The notes under the pieces were generated by a model. It made no database searches. It had not been told where the DNA came from and saw only the letters and a program-made list of their open reading frames with translations. A stretch of DNA of 64,000 bases from Siniperca chuatsi. Lineage: Eukaryota; Chordata; Actinopteri; Centrarchiformes; Sinipercidae. Positions 46,050 through 58,799 of this stretch are shown piece by piece. Position numbers and translations under genes: made by a program. Within the stretch, counting starts at the first letter, position 1. Each line of letters starts with the position of its first letter. The stretch covers positions 25,205,455-25,269,454 of the forward strand of contig NC_058051.1 of assembly GCF_020085105.1 (NCBI RefSeq), written 5' to 3'.

Positions 46050-48070
46050 CATTCCTTTGAAATGTTCACTTCCACGGAAACAATTCAACCATCTCGACTC
46101 CACTGTATCCACTTTAACCGGCTTCGTCAGATAATCATCAACATGCACACAGTGTGATTTGAGATGCTTAGAGATCATCCCGTTGATGATGACAACACAA
46201 AACAACACAACATACACACTCATCAGACTCGTGATCATCACATCCTTCTAACAGTTTATCTCACAGACACTTTGTGTTTCACATTCGAGCTGTTTTGTTT
46301 CACACCATGGCATAACAATCTTTTATTCTCCAAATACTATGTACCATGTGTCTAGATTAGTTTGGCTTGTAATTCCTTTGAAATTCAAGGATTACAGTTA
46401 TAAACAATTAATTCACACCAACATATGCAATTAAATTAAGGATATACTGCACATCAGAAAAATGTGGAATGTTGGACAATAAACGATTGATTTAACAGGA
46501 ATAATAGCTTGATAATACGCTTTTTTGGAGTATTGTCTTATATCAATATCCGTTAAAGCAAGACTGTTGAGAAACAGCCCCTGTGGCCAGAAGTGGCTGT
46601 TATGGGATAAAGGTAAATGCTAAAACCCATTGTGTAACTGTAGCAAAAGTAGATAAGAGTCATAAACTCAGTAATGGCAGTTACACAACACATAGCTACA
46701 GTTTGCTAAATCTAGCCGTCATAAGCTACTGGTCATAGCAACTGAGGCTGAAGCAGCAGAACCACTGAGTGTAGGCCTATTGAACTGATCAATGGTGTGT
46801 TAAATTCAACTTTTCATTCGAGGGAGAACGTGTTATTTCATCTTTCCTGCACACCCACACAGGTGTTTTCACTCACTCTGGCTGATTAGATGCCTGTTCA
46901 GGTTGAAGTTGGACAAAGTCACAGATGTCCATGTACTCATTTATTTATTTATTTGATAAGATTAGTTTATTTGAAAAGAACTGTAAATTAGCCAAGTTTC
47001 ATCTGTTGCCCCTGGCCAGGTGTTAAAAAGGCACCCTAAAAATAGAACAAAAAAACATATCTTATACAAATAATATCGACAACATAATAAATATAAACAA
47101 AATAGTACAGTACACATCCACCAGTAAGTATTCCCACAATATAACACATGGCGGTTATCTACAATCCATACTAAATAAGTGTAAAAAAACCACACATGCA
47201 GGGAAAAGAATAGCAAAAGACTGATCAAGACAACAAGATGGCAGCAGAGACGACAGCTAGTATCCAAATATTCACATGTTTGATGATTAATGACTTCACT
47301 GCTGTAATTCACTGCACCAGTAGTGAAATGCTGGAGTGAATGAATGAAAAATGACTGACTGAAGGCACTTCTTTGAATGGCAATGATTCAGTCTCCTTGT
47401 ATGATAGCAAGTTATGTTAAGTATGTAAAATTCTGAAAACAAGGCAAAGATTAACATATTTTATCAAGTTTTGTCAGCTCAGGAGTTTATGTTTATTTAA
47501 GATTTGACAGCTGTGAAAGCTTTAAGTTCTACTAAGAAAGACAAAGATGTGATTTGTTACTAACAGGTGCAACAAAACTGGAGAATGAGGCAGGTGTAAA
47601 TCAAATACAGTCTGTACACGAGATGACAATTTCCCAAAATACGTGAAAACACAAGTGTCGCAACAGGCCTTTTTCAGGGAAGATATTTTGAAAAGTACAG
47701 GTTTAATAATAAAATTAATGATGGCTGAATTCCATTTAGCTGCTTCAGTTTCAGAGTCCTTGTATTGTGCGTCATGGCTTACTGAGGCACTTGGAAAGAA
47801 CAGAGCCATCGTTAATGTTATTAGTAACACCTGTGCTTTTCCTTCAACGACAAATCACAATGTCTGCTGAGAAACAGGCCTGTAGATAGAAGACTGTGCA
47901 GGTATTTCAGGAATAGTACATGGTATAGATGCCTTATCAGTAGATAACAACATCCTGTCCTGCTGAATCACACACCACAAAGTTTGTCTTCTTACATCGC
48001 ATGTATGTTAGTAGCTTCTTTTTAAATAATAATATCGGAATGCCACAAAAAAGAAACATCACTTCACGCA
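46050..48070. other. Convergent intergenic DNA between tmem198b and mmp19
   Basis: No gene seen. A fragment of the 26,062 MITE family is at about 46,848-46,905. A repeat-like minus-strand block starting with TTATTTATTTATTTGATAAG spans about 46,940-47,200. The rest is AT-rich and unassigned. Confidence 0.5.
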
Positions 48071-48074
48071 AATA

Positions 48075-48080
48075 TTTATT
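48075..48080 (-). terminator. Candidate polyadenylation signal of mmp19
   Basis: TTTATT on the plus strand reads AATAAA on the minus strand, about 175 bases after the mmp19 stop codon. This would give a 3' UTR of about 200 bases. Confidence 0.45.
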
Positions 48081-48254
48081 CTGTTGTTGATTTCATGCAG
48101 ACTTTTTGTCCCAAAAATACTTTAATTCCTCACACAAGGGATTCATACAACATTTTTTGTCAGGTTCCAAATAAAGAAGCATCCCTCACTGTTATTATAC
48201 TGAATTGTTGTGCAGGTTAAGGTTTGTGTTGAATCCCCAGTGGCCTCTGGTGGC

Positions 48255-51200
48255 TCAGTCGTCACACTGCATCCAGTGTGCGGCAGTGCTCAGAGGATAG
48301 GCCTTCTCCACTGCTTGGTGGTGCTGGTTTACACGCCAGTACTGGGTGCCTTTAAACAAGTATATATGACCGTTTGTCCATGTTAATGCAGCATCAGTAT
48401 TGCTGGGTAACCCGTGGAAGAGTTGTCCAATAGATTTGGGATATGAACTGAAGTCTGTCGGGCCAATTTCATCCCACTGCCAGTATCCAGAGCCCTAAAA
48501 TAACAAGTACATTATTTATTGGAAATTGAAAGAGATATTCAACAAAAAAACATGTGTCTCAAAATAAATCCAAGCAAATATCATCTTTTGTACTTACTTT
48601 GAAGAAGATAAGTTTTTTGTTCTTATTCAAGTACAAGGCTGAGTCAATATTCGCAGGGATATTAACCAAGCGTTTGGGGAAGCCGTGGTCAAGTTTGAAG
48701 CCGGTGTATCTCCATACTTTGTCTTCTGTGAAAGAACATGTGGAGAGAGAGAGGAAGGTATTAAACACTGCGATAATGGATGATAATTTTTAGAACATTT
48801 TAAAATGTTAAAATCCTGCCAGCATTGTACATCAGACCCTCGTGAGAATTTCTGAAACTATGAAATGAATCCACCTTTCAGAAAATAGGACTTGCCGGTC
48901 CGCTGAGAGTGAACAGCTGCATTGAGGCTCCCTGGCAGCTCCTTCCACAGTGCAGAGATCAGGATGGGAGCGCTGTAGCCAGAGCTGGACAACGTCCACA
49001 CGTACTGACCACTGAAAGCATATGTCTTATGCAAAGGACCTGCAGGGACACAATGCAGAAGAAAACATAGCTGTACTTAAATACATCTCCCTGTTGGGGT
49101 AAAATACTGATCAAATTCCTTTTCTTAAACAAAATACAGAAGCATTGTTTATGTTTTTTCTATATTGAATGCAGTCAGACAGCATCAGAGTCTTTTTTTA
49201 CCCAACATCACTGCATCCAGAGTGGCCTTGCAAGGATCTGGAACAACTCCTTCTGGCACTAACTGACTTGGATTTCTGGATGGAGGAGTTTTCTCTGGCT
49301 TTCCTGAAAAGGGACAACACTGCAGATTGCATAAATTGTTCTTTAAAGATCACACACACACACACACACACACACTGACACTGGGATACTATTCTGACAT
49401 TACCATATAAAGCCTGGATCCCTCGTATGTCATCTGAATGTAGCTTGAAGTCGGAGCGGTATCCGTTATATAGAGGTCCCATCAGTGCACTGTAGTACTG
49501 TGAGTGGCCCAGGCCGAGAGCGTGGCCAATCTCATGGGCTGCAACAATCCTCAGGTTGGAGCCATAGGTCTTCCCTTCTGTCCATACTTCATCGTTGTCA
49601 AAATGCACAATGCCTGACTCGGGGGCGTCAGCGTGGGCTAAAACATGACCTAAAGATGAAGCAAGAATTCTTACCAAACGCCCTCATTTACACCTGCCAT
49701 TATTTGAGGTGTCACATTTGTGAAAGCACTGCCTACCTCGCCCATCAAAGGGCACTGGACATGTCTTGTCTTTTCTGTGAAAGGAGATTTTGATGTCTGC
49801 GTTTCCTCGCTGCAACTCCTTGAACCTTAAAGGTGACACGTCACTCCAGTACTTAAATGCACTCTGGATGGCCAAACGGGTCTTTCCCTGACCCAAGTCA
49901 GGGGTGTAATTATAGATGCGATAGGTCAGCATCTTCTTGCGCCAGTAACCTGTTCAATTAGGAAACATTTAAGAGACTTTTTATTAGATATTTTTACACA
50001 CATTTATCAAGCAATACTGCAGTAACAATATGAACATGAAATATGAATGCAGTGACCCACCCAAGACTCGATATTTGAGAGATTTGTTATTAAAAGAGTC
50101 GTCCAGACCACACCGAGGTTTGTTCATCATTGCCAGTGTGGCTGAATCCAATTTTCCTGATATTTGCAGGTTTGTCACTTTCTGAAAGATTCTGAATGAA
50201 CATTTGTACTGATTAAAATAAACACACAAGTCTGGGGTAAAGGTAAAAACAGAGGGAAACATGTTAAGCTACCTTTACAAATTGTTAACATCGATGAAAT
50301 ACAGTCACCTTAGGGCTTCCACTATCTCCTCAGGTGGATGGTTTTGGCCTTTACTGTCCAGTGGGATGTGGAGATAGCCATACTTCCTTAAATACACCTA
50401 AAGAAAGAGTACTAATTGTGATAGTGGTGGAAGAAGTATTCGGGTCATTTAATTAAGTACCAATATAACACTTTAATACTCCAAGTCCTGCATTAAAAAA
50501 AATTTTGCTTACTTATAAGTAAAAGTACTAGCAACAAAATTTACTTAAAGGATACAAGGAGAAGTACTCATTATGCAGAATGGCTCCTGTCATTATTATT
50601 GATGCATTTACATGTAAGCAGTACTTTAAATTAAATTGGTTGAGGTGGAGCTTATTGTAACTACTTCATACAGTATAATGCTGAGTAGTTAGATCCATGT
50701 CAGCAATGCAACTTATTTTATGAGCTGATCGTGTGTTTTGTTCATAAAATTGTAATCGACAAAGTAACTAGTAACTATATCTGTCAAATAAATGTAGTGT
50801 ATGCATGGAGGAGTGTAGAATGCCATTTTATTGCTATCTTCGCCTCAACAACGTCCTTGAATTTGTTTTCCAAGATGCTAACCTTTGTCAGCTAGTAGTA
50901 TCACAGGGGTATTTTTGGAGCCCAGAATTAAATGCTAACTACCTGGGCAGCATTTATATTATCAGAGCGAATGGTTGGTGTAATCAGCTGCACCACACCA
51001 CAGCTTATGTCATCTACAACAACTCTTTCCCCAACAACCCTGATAAGTAATTCTAGCCAAAATAATCCTAATGAAACAAGCACATTGATTTGTGTTGGTT
51101 TACAATTGAAAACATTTCTTCCTCTTTTTGTAAAACTAAATAACCTACCACAGTATGGACAGTTTCATTTAGATTTTATATTGGCCAATATGCACCATAA

Positions 51201-51520
51201 CTATTTCCTTTGATTATAATGTTCTATAATCACATCATCAGTGTTATTAGGCAGCTTTAAACAGAAAAAAAAATGTTTTTGTTGAAATCGAATCCAATAT
51301 TAAAACTGGAACTGACATTTACACTGCTTCCAAGAAATACTTGAGAATTTATCAGTTTTGCAATTTGGAGGATAAACTTCTCAGCAAATTTACATTTCAG
51401 CATCTCTACTTTTCTGCATTTTCTTACCACCGCTTCTGTAAATTCTTCTCTGCTCAGGGCAACGGATGAAGCAGCTGTCAGCAAAACAAGAAGCACCATT
51501 AACTCCAGCCTATATTCCAT
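48255..51520 (-). CDS. mmp19: Matrix metalloproteinase 19, 9 exons
   Basis: A secreted zinc endopeptidase that degrades extracellular matrix and basement-membrane proteins. Exons, 5' to 3' on the minus strand: 51,520-51,428, 50,397-50,309, 50,191-50,061, 49,949-49,737, 49,649-49,404, 49,303-49,202, 49,039-48,875, 48,725-48,598 and 48,494-48,255, all in phase, giving 468 aa. The parts are a signal peptide ([14 protein letters not shown]), a prodomain ending in the cysteine switch KPRCGLDD (Cys88), a catalytic domain with [11 protein letters not shown] (His214, 218, 224) and Met-turn ALMG, a short hinge, and hemopexin repeats from [13 protein letters not shown] to the closing Cys in WMQCDD. DPC..LDA.MLG, KVWRY..FK and GSGYWQWDE match human MMP19 closely. 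In-frame ATGs lie upstream of 51,520, but this start gives the cleanest signal peptide. The acidic hinge and the C-terminal tail of human MMP19 (about 508 aa) are absent. Confidence 0.93.
49351..49375. repeat. (CA)n microsatellite in the 100-bp intron 5 of mmp19
   Basis: A pure CA run takes up a quarter of intron 5 (49,304-49,403). On the gene strand it is a GT run, starting 28 bases after the donor. Confidence 0.95.
50422..50800. repeat. hAT-type MITE relative in mmp19 intron 1
   Basis: Begins ATAGTGGTGGAAGAAGTATT and contains ACTTATAAGTAAAAGTACTA and GAGAAGTACTCATTATGCAG, typical of the family. The right terminus is not clear and no target duplication is seen. Confidence 0.6.
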
Positions 51521-51599
51521 TTTCTGGTTTGGGTCTTTTTCCATTACTAGGGTAATAAAAACGTTCCCGACTCGATCCAACACGGCAAGTTTCAACTGA

Positions 51600-54560
51600 T
51601 AAATAAGTTCTGGATCTTTCTAAGCATCGCTGAAGACTGCAGCTCCTTCATCTACATCTATCCTCTGTGCATTAGTCAGAAGCTGGTGTCTTAGTTAAGG
51701 GATTCAGTTTTTATACCATCAAGTGTCTGTTCAGGATCTGCCTCAAAGCCACATAATAAACCTTTACAAGGAATGTAATGTGTGGACGACAAAAAACAAA
51801 ACATGTTTCAGACACTAACAGCATGATCACGCCTTCTTTTGCCATTCTTTAGAGCCATTTGTTTTGAAATGTTTAAGAATAACTTCCGAGGAGTTTTGTT
51901 TACGTCAAAGGAAGCAAATAAATTCCGTATTAACTCTGTTAAAAAAGGAGATTATCTGCCCACCATCTATTAAAGGTGATGACTTATAACCAGTTATGTC
52001 ATTGTGGTGAATAAAAAACCCACTTTCTTGATATTTAATTAAGCTGCAATCCTATGTAGGTAAATTATTTTCCAGACGAGATTAATTAAGGTGTGACAGA
52101 TGTACCAGAAATAGTGCAGGTGTTGCTGCTTTATGATTTACGTCTGTGAAACAATATTCCACATAAATTTTAACATTCTTTCACTTCATGGTTACAGCTC
52201 TATGAAGAAAACAACTAACCGCACTTCCTCCATGAGACAACAGCTAATTATATTGTTCACAATGTAGGAGCCCATTCAAGGAAAAACAATAACACCCCCA
52301 TGTAACCATTGCTACAAATCGTCTTCTGAATGGAGACAGAGAACGCCTCCTTTTCTGCTGTGACACTGTGGAATAAAGCTCATAAAAAGTGAGCAGACAG
52401 ATGGGAGAGATTCGGCTCACACACGCTTAAAACAATTACAGTTACTAAATTTAACCATGGGTTCAATTTAAATGCCAAAACACTGGACAGTCCCTGATCA
52501 TTAGAGAGCATCTGTACCAGGGTAGCCTGCCCTGGGTTCTGCCTCTCAGGCATAGCACAAATTCTTTCTCCTTTGCCAGCTTAAACTTAATTGATTGATT
52601 GAGCTTGCTGGAGCAGAACAAAACTTTAACCTGTGTCCCAATTCCAGACTTCACACAAATTATTAACAGGTTTTGAGTATGAAGTGTGTTCACACTGGAA
52701 AAGTGACAAAAGTATACTCAAAAACTTTAATCAAGCTTGATTATTGAATATACTGTTGATGTAAAGTAAAAGGAGGTGATTGAAATTAAATTAAAATTTT
52801 AATTAATTGTGTATGGTGGTGAGCCAGCTCCAGAAAGCAAACAAATCTATATTTGGACAACCATTTTGCTTTTATTAGTTAAGTTTAATTGGCAGTGGCA
52901 TTCTTAAGTCACAGTTTAACTGAGGTCCAATTTCCTGTTGGTATAAAGCAGTAAAGTATTGATTTCTTGTATACTTACTGCAACTGTAAGTATAGTATAT
53001 ACTGTGTACAAGTAGTTTATAGTATGAAATCAGGACATAAAATTTGAGTTTATGGGCATACACACTGTACTCGTCACAGAGTCCTATTTTAAAAACTGTT
53101 GAACAATGTCTTCTGTAACTCTGAAGGTGTTTTCCAAAGTCTGAAAAAATTACCCTGATGATGTCATTACGGAAATGTAGGATCCAGTATATTGGGGGGG
53201 CTTTACTTCTACCAGGGATTAAAAAGCAGGATGTCTCAGGCTCTCCTGCTTCAATTTGAACCATTCTTTTCTTTTTAATCTGTCTTTTTCCCCCAACTTT
53301 AAGTGCAAGACTAACTTGCTGGAGGTCCCCTTCAAGTGGTGCCTGACAGGCTCTACTCAGGGCAAGAAATTCCCTTTACTCTAGAAGCTGTCCTGCAAAA
53401 ATCACCTTGTTTCATTTCAGAACGCTGAGAAGAAAAGACATTTGGTGAAATTTTAAGATTAACATTTTCAAAGTTATTAAAAGCTACATCTGGCTTTATT
53501 CTGTATTCTTCTTATTGTCTATTTGCTCCAACAGGAAATGTAAATCTTTAAAAAACAGGTCACAAATGTTTAATTTCATTGTTAAAAAAGGCTCAGTCAT
53601 TCCCTAACACAGCTGGGCACTGTAGTTTGTGGCAAACGTTACTCAAACAGGAGTAAATAGTGCATTTGTTGGGGACTATTTTTAGCCGTGGATTAATACA
53701 CATTTGGTGCTCAATGTGTCCATATTCATCATAATGAAGGAACATGTCACCCAGTGCAACAGTGTGGCTCATTGATGCATTTTTAATAGTTTTTAGACAA
53801 CAATGGCGCTCTGTGGCAGAGAGGAATACGATATATCAGGCTTTAACTACAGAGACAATACTTGTTGGTAGGATCAGTTCATTGTTGGTTTGGGTCATTT
53901 TATGGGATTTGTTGACAATAAGAAAAATATACAATATCACCAGCCTTATCCTTTAAGTGTATAACTTGTTTCCAAAATATCCAATGACACCAAAATATAG
54001 ATGTTTTTCTAAGAATTTACGTCCTACCTTTCAAAATAATTTCCCAGTTATTCAGGCTACTCATAGAGTACTTGTTCACTCTACTACTAAAAACCAATAT
54101 GAGATAAACATTTTACGCAGCATGTAGTTTTAATTAATGTAATGACTGTATAGACAGTTCCTCAACATTAGTGTGACTACAAGAAGCCATCCAATCATTG
54201 ACAAAAATCTTGTGTTAATTCTTCGAGCAGACAGATCAACAAACTATATTAAACAGAAAATACTTTTTCCATTTCATGTGTAAGTGATGCCTGATGCCAT
54301 GAAAGGTACAAAATGGAAAGGACAGACGCGCACAAAACAATTCACAATGATGTCTTTAAAAGATATTTATAAATGAGTGGCCTGGCCAATACAAGTATAT
54401 GAGCAGGAGTCATAATAGTATCTAGAGATCTGAATCTAGAAAACAGGCTTGTCAGTTCTGAAGATGTGGTGCCTGCTACGTAGACTTCCTGTCAGTCTCT
54501 GCTTGAAAGGTGCTGGGACTGTGTTCACTTCCGAAGTTCATAATGAATATCAAATAGGTA
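51600..54560. other. Intergenic DNA between mmp19 and pym1
   Basis: Contains the mmp19 promoter side (from 51,600 upward) and a repeat at 53,575-53,955. Otherwise AT-rich. The minus-strand frame around 52,875-53,264 has no recognisable protein and no splice context. A run of seven G lies near 53,194. Confidence 0.5.
53575..53955. repeat. MITE fragment related to 2594-3120
   Basis: The right end reads GGTCATTTTATGGGATTTGT, then TTGACAATAAGAAAAATATA and CCAGCCTTATCCTTTAA, matching the right end at 3060-3120. The left portion shares GGGGACTATTTTTAGCCGTG with the reverse of 2755-2780. The left terminus is missing. Confidence 0.65.
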
Positions 54561-54672
54561 GAATATGTTTAATGGAAGCCATGATCACAAAGCTGCAATG
54601 GTCCCTTCCCTGTCTTTCAGTATGTAGTTTGTATGTTTAGTCTATCCGACTCTTCTGTTTTCCATTATTGCT

Positions 54673-57600
54673 TCAAGAATCACTCTCGAGCTGCTGTAAC
54701 TCATCTCGTAAGGCCAGTACACGACCCAGCTTTTCCAATTGATCCTTTGTTGGCTCTTTAATTTCCCCTGAGTCCACTTTCTGCTTCAAATCCTCAACTT
54801 GTCGCAGCTTCTTTTTCAGGTTTTTAATCTTCTTGGCCTTTTCAGCTGCTGCCGCTGAGGAATCATCGGGAGACGAGACAGAAACCGTCGCAGCCGTCTT
54901 GTTTGAAGACTCGCCGCCCTCAGAAATGGACACGTTCTCGACAGCATTGCTCACCGAGTCCACATCCGCATCTTCCTCATCGCCATCCTGGCCCTGGTGC
55001 TGCTGCTGCTTTCGTTTTTCTTTACGTTTCATGTTGCGTTTGGCAGACTTTGAGAGTCCGGCTGTCTCACTGTCCCCGCAACCGGGGATCTTTTGCTGCT
55101 GCTGCTTTGGCGGAGCTGACTCGGACGGATTCATCCCAGGTGGCAGGTCTGGTTTGCTCTTGAAAAACTTCACATACTTGTTTTCATAGCTAAAACAGCA
55201 AGAAACAAACAGAAACACAAGATGAAACTGAAGTGAGAGGATAAAAAACGAATTTCCACCTAGCTCGAAGCATATCAGTCATTTCTAAAGAATATTGGCC
55301 CATTCTAATCGATAAGAGCATCCCTACTCGCTGGAAATTCCCTACTGACTTCAAAATAAGATTATGATTTATACGTTATGTGTACAACTGTAGGGAAAGA
55401 AGAACTTCACTTACACTGGTACTTCTTCCTGAGGGACATAACCATCCTTCACCCGCCTCGGCCTCCTCCATGTTCCATCAGGTCGCTGAGTGGCAGCAAT
55501 GTATTTCCCTGAAGAGCAACAGGTGCAACATTTTATAGAGTACTAATATATTTGCATGAATAAGCCTGCTAATTTTAAGCCAGCAGACCTTTAATTTATC
55601 CTGTCCACTGTGAGCCGGCTTTGACTCTAATCATGACAAAGAAAATAGCTCAGTGCTTTGGAGGTTTGTAAAACTGAGACATAAATGACATCATGTCCTG
55701 ATGTTTTTTAACAACATTAACATCCTCCTTTTATTTTTGCTCTGCTTACAGACTAATTTCAATTACTTTTTTAATTTTAATCCTATATTCTTTTTTTAGG
55801 GTATTTTTCATCTGTAGTCCTTTGAAAGATGTTCCAAGGACTGCAGATGAAAAATAGCCTTTTGGCTGACTCTGTCCATTTGCAGTGTTTATTAATGTGT
55901 GCTGTCCCTGCGAAATAAAACAACGAATTGATCAAATAACTGGACAAAGTGGAGGCTGTGCAGCTCTGAGGACCCATCCAGCTGATTTTAAAAACTTCTT
56001 GTCACATTAATATAACGCAGTGCATACACATCATTGCTTTGCTGAAATCGCACCAAATAGCTGTATATCTCTTATTGCTACCTAGGAGATGACGTTTTTG
56101 AACATTATGTTAGCAGGACAGGGAATTTCTGGTCAACCTGAAACTCACACTGAATTGTGAGATATGGTGATGCCCACTGAAAGACATAATCATAAGTATG
56201 GGAACACTTCCACCTGATGCCAAGTAATAATGTAATAAAAGTACAAATTTAATGAATATCATTCTCCAGTCACACAACATTGCAACTCAATGAAATGTCA
56301 CATAAATATTGCCCTACAAGTTAAAACACATACGCCCAATGTGGACTAATAATTCATGTCAACAGAAATAGAGTTTCCCTTCGGGGATCAATAAAGTATT
56401 TCTGATTCTGATTCTGAAATATTTTATATGTAGGCTTATTGGACAATGCATTTATTCATTATTTAAGTATTTATATATGTGCATTTACTAGAGAACTTCT
56501 GAACAAGACTATTACAGATTGAATAAATAACACATAGGCTTCTTGGACTTTTATTGCACACATGAGAATGAAACTATAAAATCAGTAAGGTGTTGAAGTG
56601 TGTTGGCCTCGGGCTTGAAGGGCTGCTATAAGGTTTTAAAACCACCAGATGTCACTGTGCATGTTGAGTTTAAAGTCCCAAAGCTTCAAATCTTTCTTTT
56701 TTTGGCAGAAGCACAAAGAAAGACCCAAAACTTCATCCGCCCATCACTACTTTGACAAGCTGTTCACAGAGTGTGTGTGTGTGGTAACTTCCATCCCCTT
56801 GTGAACACACACACATGCAGTCGCACACCCTGAATCATTACAGTTATCCAAAGCCCAATTACCTAAAACACATTCAGGCACAGGAACAAAACATTGTGTA
56901 TTAGAGCTGGAAAATATAAGGAAAGTAGGCATCATATAATTTTGATTATTGTAATATATTTACAAAGTAAGGGTGGGCAATATGACGATATGCATTGTGA
57001 GAGGATGTCAACTGTCTACTGTCATACTACACATACCTTGGTAGCTATCCATTCAATATCTCTCGATATATTAGCCCAGTTGTTCCCAACCTGAGGGTCG
57101 AACCCCTCCAAGGTGTCAAGATAAATCTGAAGGGTCATGGGATGACTGACAAGATAGGGAAGAAAAAAAATACTTATTTTGTTACACAAATTCTGCTTAT
57201 TTTTCAGATTTTTGTAAAATCTTTGCTTTTTCTCTTGTGACATCCTTGATAGTTTTACCTCTTCAGTCCTCTAGACTATTCAAATCAACAAACTGAGAGG
57301 AGAAAATCACTCTTAAGTGGAAACTGCTCACCAAAATAAATAAATACTGCCTCATTTTAAGGGGTCTTAAGGTGAAAAGGTTGGGAACCACTGTATTAGT
57401 TGTAGGCAATATTGTGAACCAATAAGCTGGACTGCTTTGGGACAATATTGCATTTTTATATCATTTTTGCATCAATTAAGGTATTTAATTGGAAGGATTA
57501 GCAATAAAACAGGCATTCATGTCAGGTTATTATAACCATAAACTGTTTCTCAATTGTTTTTCCAGAAAATATAGTATATCACGGTTTATATAGATATCGT

Positions 57601-58388
57601 ACGATATAAAATCATATATACTTTGATACAGGATTTTATCCTTATCACCCACTCCTACTTTTTTTTTTTGGTCTTAATTGCTGCAGTAAGTCACAGTTGG
57701 GCATTTTCTGAACTTATCATACTGTGCTCTAGCTTGTGAATGAACAATATATGTCTGTACCTGCTTGACCGTCATAATAGCTGACATTACCAGGTACTGT
57801 TAATGATTTTTTTTCTTATCTCAGAGACCAAATAATCTTAACAGTAGCTGGTACTGTGAATAAAACATCGTGATAGTTGTTCATGTGTGCATCGTTCAGC
57901 TCTGTAACAACACCAGACCCACTGAAATCACAACATTAAGCTACTGGCCATTGGCAATACAGCAGAAATAGCTAAGTAACGTTAGCTAGCTAATGTGGTA
58001 ACTGTCAGGTCGTTATACAAAAAGGTAATGTAGCTCATTTAAACAGTGATAAGTGTGTCAAGTAACGAAGGGGATGTGTTCCTGTCTGCAGTGTATATAC
58101 CACACACAACTTCCCCATTGATAACTAATTAAGTGCGGTGGCTGCAAGCTAACTAGCGTTAGAGAGTATAGCGTTAGCCACGTTAGCATTAGCTAGCTGC
58201 AAAACAAAACATCTGAATCAACAACGTAATTAAACGTGTTATTGTTGACAATCGATACTGCAGGTGGCAAATAAATACTTGGACTCGATTGTAGTTGCTG
58301 TGTTTAATGAAGAGGATTTTGTTTCAAACAAAGGTCTGGCACATGCATCAGCCTTACCAGATTCATCTGTAACATAGGGGGTTGCCAT
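54673..58388 (-). CDS. pym1: PYM1, exon junction complex disassembly factor, 3 exons
   Basis: A cytoplasmic ribosome-associated protein that binds the Mago-Y14 pair and strips exon junction complexes from translated mRNA. Exons on the minus strand: 58,388-58,358 ([11 protein letters not shown]), 55,508-55,415 and 55,189-54,673; phases agree and give 213 aa (human about 204). The conserved N-terminal Mago-Y14-binding region runs from [20 protein letters not shown] through [20 protein letters not shown] and ENKYVKFF. Then come a PPG segment, a lysine-rich block ([14 protein letters not shown]), a low-complexity acidic/serine middle, and a C-terminal coiled coil ([20 protein letters not shown]) ending in LESDS. 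Gln repeats (QQQQ, QQQH) come from CAG/CAA codons. The neighbour mmp19 and this gene are also linked at human 12q13.2. The first intron is about 2.8 kb. Confidence 0.96.
55560..56370. other. Part of pym1 intron 1 without recognised features
   Basis: AT-rich sequence with a local hairpin: ATGAAAAATAGCC near 55,845 faces ATTTTTCATCTGTAGTCCTT near 55,803. No exon, RNA gene or recognisable repeat was seen. Confidence 0.4.
56372..56418 (-). repeat. LINE 3'-tail fragment, reverse orientation
   Basis: TTTCCCTTCGGGGATCAATA then AAGTATTTCTGATTCTGATT is the reverse of the common fish LINE tail with repeated AGAATC. It lies in pym1 intron 1. Confidence 0.7.
57077..57393 (+). mobile_element. MITE with GTTGGGAACCACTG ends, degraded 8-bp flanks
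   Basis: Left end CAGTTGTTCCCAACCTGAGG, right end AAAGGTTGGGAACCACTG, inverted. The flanks are TATTAGCC and TATTAGTT, a decayed 8-bp duplication (6 of 8), which points to a hAT-like element. Lies in pym1 intron 1. A partial copy is at 31,055-31,345. Confidence 0.75.
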
Positions 58389-58760
58389 TTTGGTGTAACG
58401 TTTTGATCCGCTCCCCTCAGTCGGTGTCCCCAAACGTCCCCCTCGCTCACTTCGATCCCACGCGGCAGCAAACTGCAACTTTTTCAACTCGTGCTTCCCT
58501 CGAGGTGAGAGCTGTCATGGCAGCATCTACGGACGGTTATTAGAGTGAAGCCTGCCGCGCGAGACAGCTAATGCCAAGCACCGACCGCCGAACTGTGTGT
58601 GTAATCGGGCGGCTCAAGGCAGCAAACCGTGCGAACCCTGTTCTTCGACTTCGGAAATGACGACGTGGATCATGGGTTGCCAGGTTTGGACAGTCGACGG
58701 GTATTCTAACACTTAGCTTGTTGAAGCGGACACCATCGCCCTGTCTTTTGAAAAACAGCA
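57970..58760. promoter_or_regulatory. pym1 promoter region, CpG-richer with GTTAGC words
   Basis: 58,380-58,720 is richer in CG dinucleotides than its surroundings and flanks the pym1 start codon. Inside the start of intron 1 (57,975-58,200) repeated GTTAGC/GCTAGC words occur: AACGTTAGCTAGCTAATG, TAACTAGCGTTAG, GTTAGCATTAGCTAGC. The real transcription start is not visible. Confidence 0.4.
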
Positions 58761-58799
58761 TTTCAGCTTGTCCTTTTTTATTATTATGCACAGTTGTGG

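Noticed and set aside
46962-47312. 116-codon minus-strand Cys- and Leu-rich frame
   Set aside because: Lies on a TTTATT-rich repeat-like block; no protein family recognised.
54833-55189. 118-codon plus-strand frame opposite pym1 exon 3
   Set aside because: It is the antisense shadow of the pym1 low-complexity and Gln-rich coding sequence.
55800-55860. Short inverted repeat in pym1 intron 1 as a microRNA hairpin
   Set aside because: Arms are short and AT-rich, and nothing supports processing.
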